A DNA stretch of 64,000 nt from Candidatus Marithrix sp. (GTDB taxonomy: Bacteria; Pseudomonadota; Gammaproteobacteria; Beggiatoales; Beggiatoaceae): positions 248,001-312,000 of the forward strand of contig JADGDS010000002.1 in NCBI GenBank assembly GCA_016744775.1. The letters run 5' to 3'. This document shows positions 43,394-52,124 of this stretch, piece after piece. The notes under the pieces are model-generated. The model saw nothing but the letters and a program-made list of their open reading frames with translations, was not told the DNA's origin and made no database searches. Made by a program: the position numbers and the translations under genes. The first letter of the stretch is position 1. Each line of letters begins with the position of its first letter.

Positions 43394-44584
43394 ATGAATT
43401 ACGATATAATAATTATTGGTGCAGGACCGGCTGGACTTAGTTTTGCTCGTTCACTTGCTGATACTAATTTAAATATATTAATGATTGAAAAATCATCAAT
43501 AGATCAAATTAGTCAACCAGCACCTGATGGGCGTGAAATTGCACTTACTCATCTATCAGTAAAATTGATGAAAGAACTGGGAGCATGGTCTCATATTGCT
43601 CCTGAAGTTATTTCTCCAATTAAAAAAGCTAAAGTTTTAAATGGTACTTCACCATATTTTTTAAATTTTGATAATGACAATTCTTCTCTTGAGGCTTTAG
43701 GTTATTTGGTTCCTAATTATCAAATTCGTAAGGCTTTGTATGAGCAAGTTAAAAATCTAGAAAATGTTGAAATTCTGACAGATGTGGCGGTGACTGATGT
43801 TCAGGTGGGTTCTATTAGTTTATCTAATGGTAATAAGTTTGAAGCTTCCTTAATTGTTGCCGCTGATAGTAGATTTTCAGAAAGTAGGCGTAAGATGGGA
43901 ATTGCTGCTAGTATGCATGATTTTTCTAGGGTTGCAATTGTATCTAGGATGGAACATGAAAAGTCTCACAATCAGACTGCTTTTGAGTGTTTTCATTATG
44001 GTAGAACTTTGGCAATTTTACCGATGGCAGGTAATATGTCTTCAGCAGTAATTACTGTTTCTTCCGATATTGCAAATTCAATCTTAAATATGGAACCTGA
44101 GCAATTTAATCTTCATGTTCAGGAGCAATTTAAAAATAGATTAGGTTCTATGAAGTTAATTGGCAAACGATATTCATATCCATTAGTGGCAGTTCATGCG
44201 AAGAAATTTGTAGCGGAACGTTTTGCTTTAATTGGAGATGCTGCTGTAGGTATGCACCCTGTAACAGCTCATGGATTTAATTTAGGTTTAAGGGGGCAAG
44301 ATACTCTTGCTAAGGAGATTAAAGCTGCTATAGCTAAAAAGAAAGATATTGGTTCAAGTATAGTTTTAGCGAAATATGATAGAAAACATCAAGCAATTAC
44401 TAAGCCTTTGTATTTTGGAACTAATAAGATTGTAGAATTGTTTACTAATGATACATTGCCGGCTAAGGTTGTGAGAAGCGTTACTTTAAGATTTGCTAAT
44501 CATTTTGCTCCAATTAAGCGTATGATTACTAATAAATTAACTGAGAAGGATCAAAAGGCTTATTTGCCTTTTATTAAGTTGTAG
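43394..44584 (+). CDS. FAD-dependent monooxygenase of the UbiH/UbiF/UbiM ubiquinone biosynthesis family
   Basis: The protein has about 396 residues from the ATG at 43394 (MNYDIIIIGAGPAGLSFARS); an upstream in-frame start adds an unconserved hydrophobic leader. FAD-binding motifs are GAGPAG at the N-terminus, the DGREIALTHLSVKLMKELG segment and the FALIGDAAVGMHPVTAHGFN motif that is diagnostic of ubiquinone hydroxylases. It inserts a hydroxyl group on the ubiquinone ring. The sequence resembles UbiM, the multi-position hydroxylase, more than UbiH or UbiF, but this distinction needs a tree. The gene stands alone, followed by a CCTGACAGG hairpin. Confidence 0.85.
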   Translation: MNYDIIIIGAGPAGLSFARSLADTNLNILMIEKSSIDQISQPAPDGREIALTHLSVKLMKELGAWSHIAPEVISPIKKAKVLNGTSPYFLNFDNDNSSLEALGYLVPNYQIRKALYEQVKNLENVEILTDVAVTDVQVGSISLSNGNKFEASLIVAADSRFSESRRKMGIAASMHDFSRVAIVSRMEHEKSHNQTAFECFHYGRTLAILPMAGNMSSAVITVSSDIANSILNMEPEQFNLHVQEQFKNRLGSMKLIGKRYSYPLVAVHAKKFVAERFALIGDAAVGMHPVTAHGFNLGLRGQDTLAKEIKAAIAKKKDIGSSIVLAKYDRKHQAITKPLYFGTNKIVELFTNDTLPAKVVRSVTLRFANHFAPIKRMITNKLTEKDQKAYLPFIKL

Positions 44585-44598
44585 ATATTCTATATAAA

Positions 44599-44656
44599 GA
44601 CCTGACAGGTTTACTCCGCTTCGCTCCGTGACTGCGTATTTAAAACCTGTCAGGTC
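44599..44656. repeat. CCTGACAGG-type inverted repeat with inner hairpin
   Basis: Arms GACCTGACAGGTTT (44599-44612) and AAAACCTGTCAGGTC (44642-44656) enclose a 29-base loop that contains GCTTCGCTCCGTGACTGCG. It lies 14 bases past the stop of the monooxygenase gene and before the convergent toxin gene, so it may terminate transcription from both sides. Confidence 0.8.
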
Positions 44657-44683
44657 TGAGTATTTTATACGAGATTATACAGT

Positions 44684-44938
44684 TTAGTTATAATGGTAAC
44701 GACATTGCACAATGATTAGTTCATCGTTGGAAAAAGTATATATCAAACGATGTTCATCAGTAATACGACGTGACCAAAAACCATTAAATTGATGTTTTAA
44801 TTGTTCCGGTTTACCTAAACCGGTAAATGGTTCACGCTGAATATCCTTAATCAAGATATTAATCCTTTTCAAGATTTTCTTGTCAGTTTGTTGCCAGTAT
44901 AAATAATCTTGCCAAGCTCGATCACGAAAACAAATCAT
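44684..44938 (-). CDS. yoeB: YoeB family toxin (mRNA interferase)
   Basis: The 84-residue protein matches YoeB over its length: MICFRDRAWQDYLYWQQTDK, then GLGKPEQLKHQFNGFWSRRI and DEHRLIYTF, with the C-terminal ...CRYHYN in which the terminal His-Tyr pair contributes to catalysis. The Glu, Arg and His positions of the RNase active site (GKPEQL, WSRRI, YHY) are present. YoeB cuts ribosome-bound mRNA. Its gene overlaps the antitoxin gene by 4 bases. Confidence 0.95.
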   Translation of the reverse strand: MICFRDRAWQDYLYWQQTDKKILKRINILIKDIQREPFTGLGKPEQLKHQFNGFWSRRITDEHRLIYTFSNDELIIVQCRYHYN

Positions 44939-45195
44939 CGCGTTTCGACTAATTCATGTGAGGTCAAATTTTTACGCAGATTAATTTCTTCAACTGCTTC
45001 TAGCAAGTCTTTCGCATTAGCACTAGAGCGGGTTAAATAGCTCGTTTCTTGCCAAGCATTAAAGTCATCCAAACTCATAATTACTATCGGTTTATGATGC
45101 TCGTCAGTTACGATTAATGGTTCATGATTATCATTAACAGTATCTATCACGTTCCATAAATCTCGTGCTGCTTCATTTAATGTCATTGCTTGCAT
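44935..45195 (-). CDS. yefM: YefM/Phd family antitoxin
   Basis: The 86-residue protein has the YefM N-terminal DNA-binding part MQAMTLNEAARDLWNVID and the PIVIMSLDDFNAWQETSYL segment, followed by a flexible C-terminal tail (RSSANAKDLLEAVEEINLR) that wraps the toxin. It neutralises YoeB and represses the operon. The antitoxin is first, overlapping the toxin by 4 bases, as expected. Confidence 0.95.
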   Translation of the reverse strand: MQAMTLNEAARDLWNVIDTVNDNHEPLIVTDEHHKPIVIMSLDDFNAWQETSYLTRSSANAKDLLEAVEEINLRKNLTSHELVETR

Positions 45196-45226
45196 GATTT
45201 ACCCCTTAAATTACCTTACCTACGAG

Positions 45227-47080
45227 TTACCGATTACTCAATACAATTTCCGCAAGAGCAATATTTGATTTTATAACCGTTGGTCCACCTGTTATAAAGT
45301 TTTTACCTTCTTTGATAAAAATAGCTGATAATGTGTAATTACCTCCGATACCTTCTGGTACTTGAAGTTGTAATATTCGGTAGGTTTCATCTATCCTTTC
45401 TATTGATTTTATAAAGGGTTGTGCTTTAGTGCTAAATAGTTCTGTTATTTTTGGAGTCATATATAATATACCTCCAGTTGGCAATTGCAGAGATACCCAT
45501 AAGTCAACTCGTTGATTGCGGTTTTGGATTATTTTTGCTTGTAGATTTAACTTTAGCATTTCTCCAACTTGATAAAGTGGTTTGTGATCTATGAATTTTA
45601 GTTCGGCTACACTTTCATTATTAGTCGTTGGAGTCGCAGCAGTGCCAGCAGCAGTAACAGTTTTAGTAATTTGAGCAGTTTCACCTTTATCATCGGTAAC
45701 AATTAATGTGATTGTATATGTTCCCGGATTATTAAAAATAAATTGAGTATTTTGACTATTTGCAGCTTGACCATCAGAAGATGACCATTGATAAGCAGTA
45801 ATATTTCCATCAGGATCAAAGGATGAACTAGCATTTAAAATCACTGTAAGCGGAGCATCACCTTGACTTGGTGACATAGTAAAATTAGCTTGAGGTGCTT
45901 GATTTTGTTGGTTGAATGTAATGCTTTTCTCAATACTATTAGTAGCTCCTTTATCATCGGTAACAGTCAAGATTATTGTATATGTTCCGGGATTAGGAAA
46001 GGTTAATTGACTATGTTGACCATTTGCAGCTTGACCATTAGAAGATGACCATTGATAAGCAGTAATGCTACCATCAGGATCAAAGGATGAACTCGCATTT
46101 AAGATCACTGTATTACCTTGTGATGACATGGTAAAAGATGCTTTAGGATCTTGATTTTGTTGTTGAGTTACTGTAATTGTATTATCAATACTAGTAGTAG
46201 CTCCTTTATCATCAGTAACAGTCAATGTTATTTTATATGTTCCCGGATTATTAAAAGTTAATTGACTATTTTTACCATTTGCAGTTTGACCATCAGAAGC
46301 TGACCATTGATAATTAGTAATATTTCCATCAGGATCAAAAGATAAACTAGCATTTAAGCTAACTGTAAATGGTGCATTACCTTGACGTGGTGATACGGTA
46401 AAAGATGCTTTAGGTGGTTTATTTGATGTTTCTTTAATTGACAAATCTTTAATTTCAAAATTATCAAAAGCAGCGTCTAATCTGTTGGATGCTACTACAC
46501 CAATAGCACCACCAGCACAACCTTCTATCACTAATCGTTTAACTTCTGTAAAGTTAATATAGAACCTAAATTCATTACCTGATTTGGCAATAGATAATTT
46601 ATTGTATTGATTTTCCGTTATTAAAGAACTTTTTGTCCATTCCTGCAATTCCTTGTAATCTCCGTCTATTTTAGCGGATATCACAAAAGAACGAATTTTA
46701 TCAATAAAAAATCTAACATAATCAGAGTTTCCAAAGCGGTTTTTTGTCTTACATACATTTATACCATAACCATAATTATCTGCACCAGCTAACCAAATAA
46801 CATCCACTGAAGCATTAAAGTCTGTAAAATAGTTAGAATTTTCAGGTTTAGCAGCCCAACCACCGGGATTAGAACCACCACCCCATACTATAGAAGAATT
46901 GGTGGTATTACCGCGATCTCCCTTAAAAACAAAACGCTTATTTGATACAGAAAATTGTGTACCTTCACTAAATCCACCACTTCCATTATTAAAATCTTCA
47001 AAAACATCAGCTGCTAATAATTGTGGGGTGGAAAATACTAATATTAATAATAAAACAATTGAGTCTAAATAATTCTTCAT
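45227..47080 (-). CDS. secreted protein with LamG-like N-terminal domain and three PKD domains
   Basis: The protein has about 617 residues from the ATG at 47080; an AGGAG ribosome binding site lies 10 bases before it. A nearby ATG at 47089 is too close to this site. A signal peptide (MKNYLDSIVLLLILVFSTPQ, cut near LLAA) is followed by a concanavalin-like region (about 25-215) and three PKD domains (SFDPDGNITNYQW, SFDPDGSITAYQW, SFDPDGNITAYQW with GTYTITLIVTDDKG). A C-terminal beta domain of about 130 residues completes it. PKD domains mediate extracellular adhesion or substrate binding. Partner or export route unknown. Confidence 0.75.
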   Translation of the reverse strand: MKNYLDSIVLLLILVFSTPQLLAADVFEDFNNGSGGFSEGTQFSVSNKRFVFKGDRGNTTNSSIVWGGGSNPGGWAAKPENSNYFTDFNASVDVIWLAGADNYGYGINVCKTKNRFGNSDYVRFFIDKIRSFVISAKIDGDYKELQEWTKSSLITENQYNKLSIAKSGNEFRFYINFTEVKRLVIEGCAGGAIGVVASNRLDAAFDNFEIKDLSIKETSNKPPKASFTVSPRQGNAPFTVSLNASLSFDPDGNITNYQWSASDGQTANGKNSQLTFNNPGTYKITLTVTDDKGATTSIDNTITVTQQQNQDPKASFTMSSQGNTVILNASSSFDPDGSITAYQWSSSNGQAANGQHSQLTFPNPGTYTIILTVTDDKGATNSIEKSITFNQQNQAPQANFTMSPSQGDAPLTVILNASSSFDPDGNITAYQWSSSDGQAANSQNTQFIFNNPGTYTITLIVTDDKGETAQITKTVTAAGTAATPTTNNESVAELKFIDHKPLYQVGEMLKLNLQAKIIQNRNQRVDLWVSLQLPTGGILYMTPKITELFSTKAQPFIKSIERIDETYRILQLQVPEGIGGNYTLSAIFIKEGKNFITGGPTVIKSNIALAEIVLSNR

Positions 47081-47145
47081 TGTTTTCATTCTCCTGTTTG
47101 TAAAGTTAATATTATAATATAATTTTGTATAATATTCTAGTGCTT

Positions 47146-47170
47146 TGTCAGGTTTTAGACCTGACAGGTC
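47146..47170. repeat. CCTGACAGG-type palindrome upstream of the PKD gene
   Basis: TGTCAGGTTTTAGACCTGACA and the overlapping palindrome GACCTGACAGGTC (47158-47170). It is the fourth element of the family in the window. Next to it, GGTTCTCACCAACCCTAC (47189-47206) resembles another common intergenic repeat. Confidence 0.65.
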
Positions 47171-47210
47171 TTGGAACTTGTAACCAGCGGTTCTCACCAA
47201 CCCTACAAAA

Positions 47211-48116
47211 CTAATTACGAAATTTTTTACCCCAAAGATACATCACAAATACCACCACAAATCCAAATAACATCATTAATAAAGCATAAGTTACATTATC
47301 ATGCCACATTTCTGGTAAATAAGGAGTGGAACTAATAAGACGTTCTTTTTCGTGAACTTCTATATATTTTCTGTCTTGAAATGGCCATATTATCCATAAT
47401 GAGCCTATCAAAATACCTATAATTATCTGTAAAGTCGCAGCATAATATTTATGTAATAGCCAACCCAAAAATCTACTAAATACTATTAATCCAGTTAATA
47501 CTCCGAAACCAAAAGGTATTAAAATCATAAAATTAAAATGACCAATCGCGTTTAATATTGTATCATATTTGTGTAATATCAATAAGATAAATGAACCAGA
47601 TATGCCCGGTAAGATCATAGCTGTTATGGCTATCATGCCGCTTAGAAATATAAATAGGGGTGTATCTGGTGTAGTAACTGGAACTAAAGTTACTATAAAC
47701 AATCCAGATATAGTACCAACACTAATAAAAAAAATAGTACGAAAGTTAAATGTTTCTATTTCTGCAACTAAAGTTATGATTGATCCAATTATAAGTCCAA
47801 AAAATAGTCCATAAATAGGTTCTGGATGTGTATGTAACAACACTGGTAAGGGAATTACTCGTGTGAAAAATAATAATGCGCAAAATAGTCCGATTACTAA
47901 TGGTATTAGAAATGCAAAATGTGGTTTTTCTAAAGCTGGCTTGATTTCTAGTTTAATTACATGTTGTAACCAAACTAAATCAAAAGAACGAATAGCATCA
48001 ATTAATTGTCTATAAATTCCTAAAATAAAAGCCATTGTGCCGCCGCTTACTCCGGGAACAACGTCGGCAGCTCCCATGCAAAATCCTTTAGCGGCTAAAA
48101 TTACTTTGTCAATCAT
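47211..48116 (-). CDS. DUF368 family membrane protein
   Basis: The 301-residue polytopic protein has 8-9 predicted helices and the DUF368 signature GFCMGAADVVPGVSGGTMAFI at the N-terminus, repeated in inverted-repeat fashion in the second half (MILPGISGSFILLILHKY). The glycine/proline/serine loops suggest a transporter-like fold. DUF368 proteins have been linked to polyprenyl-phosphate (C55-P) translocation, as in PopT. The gene is monocistronic between the PKD gene and a palindromic repeat. Confidence 0.9.
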   Translation of the reverse strand: MIDKVILAAKGFCMGAADVVPGVSGGTMAFILGIYRQLIDAIRSFDLVWLQHVIKLEIKPALEKPHFAFLIPLVIGLFCALLFFTRVIPLPVLLHTHPEPIYGLFFGLIIGSIITLVAEIETFNFRTIFFISVGTISGLFIVTLVPVTTPDTPLFIFLSGMIAITAMILPGISGSFILLILHKYDTILNAIGHFNFMILIPFGFGVLTGLIVFSRFLGWLLHKYYAATLQIIIGILIGSLWIIWPFQDRKYIEVHEKERLISSTPYLPEMWHDNVTYALLMMLFGFVVVFVMYLWGKKFRN

Positions 48117-48139
48117 TTAAATTCCTTAATATTAAGAGT

Positions 48140-48246
48140 TGATGTTACGCAGTAGAAGCCCCCCAAACCCCCTAAAGGGGGAGCATAAAAGTCCATGCAA
48201 TGCCCCCTTTAGGGGGTTTGGGGGCTTCTTTTTGTATGTCAGATCA
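48140..48246. repeat. MITE-like palindrome between hemE and the DUF368 gene
   Basis: The left end begins TGATGTTACGCAGTAGAAGC, as in 37112-37231, with C-rich and G-rich stems (GCCCCCCAAACCCCCTAAAG and complement). The right outer arm is partly eroded (GTATGTCAGATCA). It separates two minus-strand genes. Confidence 0.8.
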
Positions 48247-48247
48247 G

Positions 48248-49303
48248 TTAAGAGGTATGGTATTTTGCACTTAAACTATGTACAGCATCAATAAATACAG
48301 CTACATTTTCAGGGTCAATATGTTGATGAATACCATGCCCTAAATTAAAAACATGTCCATTGCCATGACCAAAACTAGCTAAAATTGAAGCTACTTCTTC
48401 ACGAATACGATCTGGTGAAGCATATAATACGCAAGGATCCATGTTACCTTGTAATGCAACTTGATCGCCAATACGTTGACGCGCTAATCCTATTGGTAGT
48501 TTCCAGTCTAAACCAACAGCATCACAACCAGTTGCCGCTATATTTTCTAGCCATTCATTACCATCTTTTGTAAATAAAATTATTGGTATATCTTTATTAG
48601 TTATACTTTCTACTATTTGCTGCATATAAGCTAAAGAAAATTCCATATAATCACGGCTACTAAGAACACCACCCCAAGTATCAAATACCATGATAGCTTG
48701 TGCCCCAGCGGCAATTTGAGCATTTAAATAGCCAATTACTGATTGTGTGACTTTTTCCAATAATTGAAATAATAATTTTGGTTGTTCAAACATTAAGCCC
48801 TTTATTTTACTAAAGTTTTTGCTAGGTCCGCCTTCTACCATATAAGTGGCAAGAGTCCAAGGGCTGCCTGCAAATCCTATTAAAGGAACTTTTCCATCTA
48901 ATTCACGCTTAATCAAACTAACTGCATCCATTACATAAGCTAATTCGTCATTAGGATCAGGTATTGCTAATTGTTCAATTGCTTTAGCGTCACGTATAGG
49001 GCGTTTAAATTTTGGACCCTCGCCATCACTAAAGTATAAACCTAAACCCATTGCATCCGGAATTGTCAAAATATCGGAAAATAAAATAGCGGCATCCAGA
49101 TCAAAGCGAGCTAATGGTTGTAAAGTGACTTCACAAGCTAATTCTGGTGTTTTGCATAAAGTGAGAAAATCATTAGCGCGTTTTCTAGTTTCAAGATATT
49201 CAGGCAAATAACGCCCAGCTTGACGCATCATCCATACTGGAGTTCGGTCAACGTCTTTGCCTTGCAAGGCACGTAAAAAAGTGTCATTTTTTAATGAAGT
49301 CAT
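48248..49303 (-). CDS. hemE: uroporphyrinogen decarboxylase
   Basis: The 351-residue enzyme has the N-terminal signature [15 protein letters not shown] with the catalytic-site arginine residues, [15 protein letters not shown] with the catalytic Asp, [16 protein letters not shown] and the C-terminal [16 protein letters not shown]. It decarboxylates uroporphyrinogen III to coproporphyrinogen III in haem synthesis in the cytoplasm. It overlaps the upstream FimV-like gene by 4 bases on the same strand. Confidence 0.97.
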   Translation of the reverse strand: MTSLKNDTFLRALQGKDVDRTPVWMMRQAGRYLPEYLETRKRANDFLTLCKTPELACEVTLQPLARFDLDAAILFSDILTIPDAMGLGLYFSDGEGPKFKRPIRDAKAIEQLAIPDPNDELAYVMDAVSLIKRELDGKVPLIGFAGSPWTLATYMVEGGPSKNFSKIKGLMFEQPKLLFQLLEKVTQSVIGYLNAQIAAGAQAIMVFDTWGGVLSSRDYMEFSLAYMQQIVESITNKDIPIILFTKDGNEWLENIAATGCDAVGLDWKLPIGLARQRIGDQVALQGNMDPCVLYASPDRIREEVASILASFGHGNGHVFNLGHGIHQHIDPENVAVFIDAVHSLSAKYHTS

Positions 49304-49857
49304 AATTTTATTGTGTGTTTTAAATTTTTCTTGATTTTTTTATTAATTTGAATCGATAAAAAAATAATAATCAGTAAAATCACTATTAACAATAAGATAA
49401 CAGTGGATAGTTTTAACTGAACTTTTTGTTCTATAGCAATATCATTTTTAGAATTAGTATCTAAATCAGGTAACTGTTGTTCTATTATTTGAGTTTCTAT
49501 AACTAAAATTGGGCATTCAATTGGAGAATCAAAACGATTTTTCCATTCAGTATTTTGCCTATTATATTCTTGTTGTGCTTCATGATATGTAATTGTTTGT
49601 ATTTCTTCAACTTTAGGAAGTTGTAAACTTACACCTACTTTTAAGGAGTTTAAATTACATGGTAATTTAAAGGCATCAGGATTGAATTTTTGTAAGGCTA
49701 AAATAATTTGATATATACTAACAGATTCTGAGGGTGGGCTTATTTTTTTAGCAATATGCCATATGGCTTCGCCAGTTCTAGTTGGTCCATAACTTGCTGC
49801 CTCAGCATTGCTGTTTAGGTGTATTAATATACATATTGTTAGTAAAAAAATTGGCAT
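49300..49857 (-). CDS. short FimV/HubP N-terminal domain-like protein with C-terminal membrane helix
   Basis: The 185-residue protein has a signal peptide ([20 protein letters not shown]) followed by the FimV N-terminal pattern [17 protein letters not shown], then [16 protein letters not shown] and [14 protein letters not shown], which is a LysM-like peptidoglycan-binding region. A single membrane helix (about 142-165) and a short basic cytoplasmic tail follow. FimV proteins are normally 600-1700 residues with a large acidic cytoplasmic TPR part, so this is a minimal version. It is cotranscribed with hemE by a 4-base overlap. Confidence 0.75.
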   Translation of the reverse strand: MPIFLLTICILIHLNSNAEAASYGPTRTGEAIWHIAKKISPPSESVSIYQIILALQKFNPDAFKLPCNLNSLKVGVSLQLPKVEEIQTITYHEAQQEYNRQNTEWKNRFDSPIECPILVIETQIIEQQLPDLDTNSKNDIAIEQKVQLKLSTVILLLIVILLIIIFLSIQINKKIKKNLKHTIKL

Positions 49858-49880
49858 TTTATAAAAAAAGTGATCAAATT

Positions 49881-50156
49881 TTACGCTTGCAGTGTGTTGT
49901 TATGAATATTTTTATGCACATCAGGGGGAATAGAAAAACCTGCAACCGATACTGGGCGTGTTATGGCAAAGCTTTGGCGATGAAGTTTTATACGTTCTAT
50001 CTCATGTAGTGTTTCTGCTGTTAAGTAACTTTCTCCACAATGTTGGCAAGTCATAACGGGAATATTTTCAATCACTAATAAATTTTCCCCTTTGCCATAA
50101 CTGCGTGTCATCATATGAATGTGTACACCTTCTTCATTGCATAAGTCGCATTTCAT
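49881..50156 (-). CDS. YgiT-type zinc-finger protein (MqsA N-terminal-like), antitoxin-like
   Basis: The 91-residue protein has two CxxC pairs, MKCDLCNEEG and MTCQHCGESYL, that form the YgiT/MqsA zinc finger. An ETLHEIERIKLHR helix and a variable tail follow. It lacks the MqsA HTH domain. It is encoded 18 bases after the DUF4258 gene on the same strand, which is a common toxin-antitoxin-like pairing. Confidence 0.88.
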   Translation of the reverse strand: MKCDLCNEEGVHIHMMTRSYGKGENLLVIENIPVMTCQHCGESYLTAETLHEIERIKLHRQSFAITRPVSVAGFSIPPDVHKNIHNNTLQA

Positions 50157-50174
50157 AATTTTTTCCTTGTTATT

Positions 50175-50456
50175 TTACAATAGGAATACGGTAATAATAA
50201 TCAATTTGCCAGTTATACTTAACTTACTCACCACAATGATCTTATTATGAGTTAAGGTATAACCTTTAATAAGGTATTTCCATTCTCCTATTTTATGCTC
50301 TTTTTGCCGTTCAACAATTTCACCAGTGAGTATGGCACGTTCGACATCAAAAATGGTCAGTTCATCATCGTCCATTTCTTCTTCGGCATGTAGAGTCATT
50401 ATATACTGACGGCTTCGGATTTTTTCCTGCATCTGTTTTAGAATACGTTCAAACAC
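50175..50456 (-). CDS. DUF4258 family protein, toxin-like partner of the YgiT protein
   Basis: The 93-residue protein has the DUF4258 features: SRQYIMTLHAEEEMDDDEL (His near the N-terminus), the helix FDVERAILTGEIVER and the strand KYLIKGYTL, ending in a hydrophobic strand KLIIITVFLL. DUF4258 resembles small RelE-like toxin folds. The pairing with a YgiT-type protein supports a toxin-antitoxin module, but activity is unknown. Confidence 0.8.
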   Translation of the reverse strand: MFERILKQMQEKIRSRQYIMTLHAEEEMDDDELTIFDVERAILTGEIVERQKEHKIGEWKYLIKGYTLTHNKIIVVSKLSITGKLIIITVFLL

Positions 50457-50526
50457 AATATATATAATCTTTCTTAATTTGTTTTATAATTATAAGATTT
50501 ATTATAATTCTTAGCAGAGGTATTTT

Positions 50527-51603
50527 GTGGATTCATTAACATTAGTTTTATTTATATTAGGATTTATTTTATTAGTAGGAGGTGCAAATTTATTAGTAGA
50601 AGGTGCATCCAGTTTAGCTAGACTCCTTGGAATATCACCTTTAATTGTTGGATTGACAGTAGTTGCTTTTGGTACTAGCGCACCAGAATTAGCTGTAAGT
50701 ATTCAATCTAGTTTGCAAGGGCAAACTGATTTAGCTATAGGTAATGTAGTTGGTAGTAATATTTTAAATATATTGTTGGTATTAGGTGTTGCAGCGATTA
50801 TTACGCCAATTAAAGTTCATGAACGTTTGGTGCAATTAGAAGTGCCTATAATGATTGCTGTTTCTGTGTTGTTATTAGTTTTGTCTTTTGATGGAACTCT
50901 TGACCGTTTGGATGGTTTGTTGTTATTTAGTGGAATTTTGTTATATATATATTTTACAATGAAAACACATAATAAAGCTAATGTTTCTGAATCAGAAGCA
51001 GAACAGGAATCACCTGCTGGTGTTTATACTATTATATTGCAATTATTATTTATTATAATAGGCTTAGGATTATTGGTGCAAGGTTCACAATGGTTAGTTG
51101 ATGGAGCCGTTGCAGTTGCAAAATTATTTGGTGTTAGTGAATTCGTTATTGGTTTAACCATTATTTCCATTGGAACTTCTTTGCCAGAATTAGCAACTGT
51201 GGTAATTGCTAGTTTGAAAAAGCAAGAGGATTTAGTTGCTGGTAATGTAATTGGCAGTAATATATTTAATATTTTATTAGTCTTAGGTGTTACAAGTTTA
51301 ATTGCACCAAATGGAATAGCAATATCTGAAGCCGCTATAGGATTTGATATGCCAATCATGATTGCAGTTGCCTTTGCGTGTTTGCCGATTTTCTTTGCTG
51401 GTTATGAAATTAAGCGTTGGGAAGGTGGTTTGTTTTTAGGATTTTATGTGGCTTATACCACTTATTTATTTTTAAATGCTACAAAACATCAATCTTTAGA
51501 GGCATTCAATTATGTGATGTTGTGGTTTGTTATACCAATAACAGTATTAACTATAATTGTTTTGGCATTGAAGCAGGTGAAAAATGGACATTCTAATGGT
51601 TAA
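50527..51603 (+). CDS. calcium/sodium antiporter (CaCA family)
   Basis: The 358-residue protein has about ten membrane helices in two homologous halves with the alpha repeats GLTVVAFGTSAPELAVSI and GLTIISIGTSLPELATVV, each with GNVVGSNILNILLVLG or GNVIGSNIFNILLVLG. These glutamates and asparagines bind the cation. It is related to E. coli YrbG. It overlaps cvpA by 20 bases and so begins the unit antiporter-cvpA-purF-metZ. Confidence 0.93.
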   Translation: MDSLTLVLFILGFILLVGGANLLVEGASSLARLLGISPLIVGLTVVAFGTSAPELAVSIQSSLQGQTDLAIGNVVGSNILNILLVLGVAAIITPIKVHERLVQLEVPIMIAVSVLLLVLSFDGTLDRLDGLLLFSGILLYIYFTMKTHNKANVSESEAEQESPAGVYTIILQLLFIIIGLGLLVQGSQWLVDGAVAVAKLFGVSEFVIGLTIISIGTSLPELATVVIASLKKQEDLVAGNVIGSNIFNILLVLGVTSLIAPNGIAISEAAIGFDMPIMIAVAFACLPIFFAGYEIKRWEGGLFLGFYVAYTTYLFLNATKHQSLEAFNYVMLWFVIPITVLTIIVLALKQVKNGHSNG

Positions 51604-52108
51604 TTGGGTAGATGTCGCTGTTGTTTTTTTGATATTGTTGTTAGGGTATTTAAGTTATTTTCAAAGTTATTTTAGAGCTTTGTTATCATTAATTGCTTGG
51701 TCATTATCATTTATAATAGCTATTTTTTTCTTAAATGATTTAACAATTCTTTTAACGCCTCTGATTCCTTTTGAAGATTTAAGTATTGGCGTTGCCATTA
51801 TGGTGTTATTTTTTACTAGTTTGATTTTATTGCAATCCTTAAGTTATTTGTTATTAAGTACATCTAATCGAAATCAATTATCAATTTCTGAGCGTTTATT
51901 AAGCGTGTTGATTGGTTTTAGCAAGGCTATAGTAATTGTAATTTTTTTAATTATGTTGACTGGTTTAACTCAATTGCCAACAAAGTCTTGGTGGCAGGAA
52001 TCCTTGTTAATGACGAATTTAAAACCAATTGTAATCCAATTACGTGGCTATTTACCTATAGAGGTAGCTACTCAATTTAATTTTGATTTGCCTCCTGAAC
52101 TTGAATAA
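51584..52108 (+). CDS. cvpA: CvpA family membrane protein
   Basis: The 174-residue protein has four hydrophobic segments, starts WVDVAVVFLILLLGYLSYFQ and matches the CvpA N-terminal domain. CvpA is required for colicin V production in E. coli and is linked to envelope stability. It is placed directly before purF (16 bases), the order seen in gammaproteobacteria. Confidence 0.9.
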   Translation: MDILMVNWVDVAVVFLILLLGYLSYFQSYFRALLSLIAWSLSFIIAIFFLNDLTILLTPLIPFEDLSIGVAIMVLFFTSLILLQSLSYLLLSTSNRNQLSISERLLSVLIGFSKAIVIVIFLIMLTGLTQLPTKSWWQESLLMTNLKPIVIQLRGYLPIEVATQFNFDLPPELE

Positions 52109-52124
52109 GCTTTAAATTAAGACT

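Noticed and set aside
45600-46420. Three similar DNA blocks suggesting a recent tandem repeat
   Set aside because: They encode three PKD domains of one protein; the similarity is explained by domain duplication.
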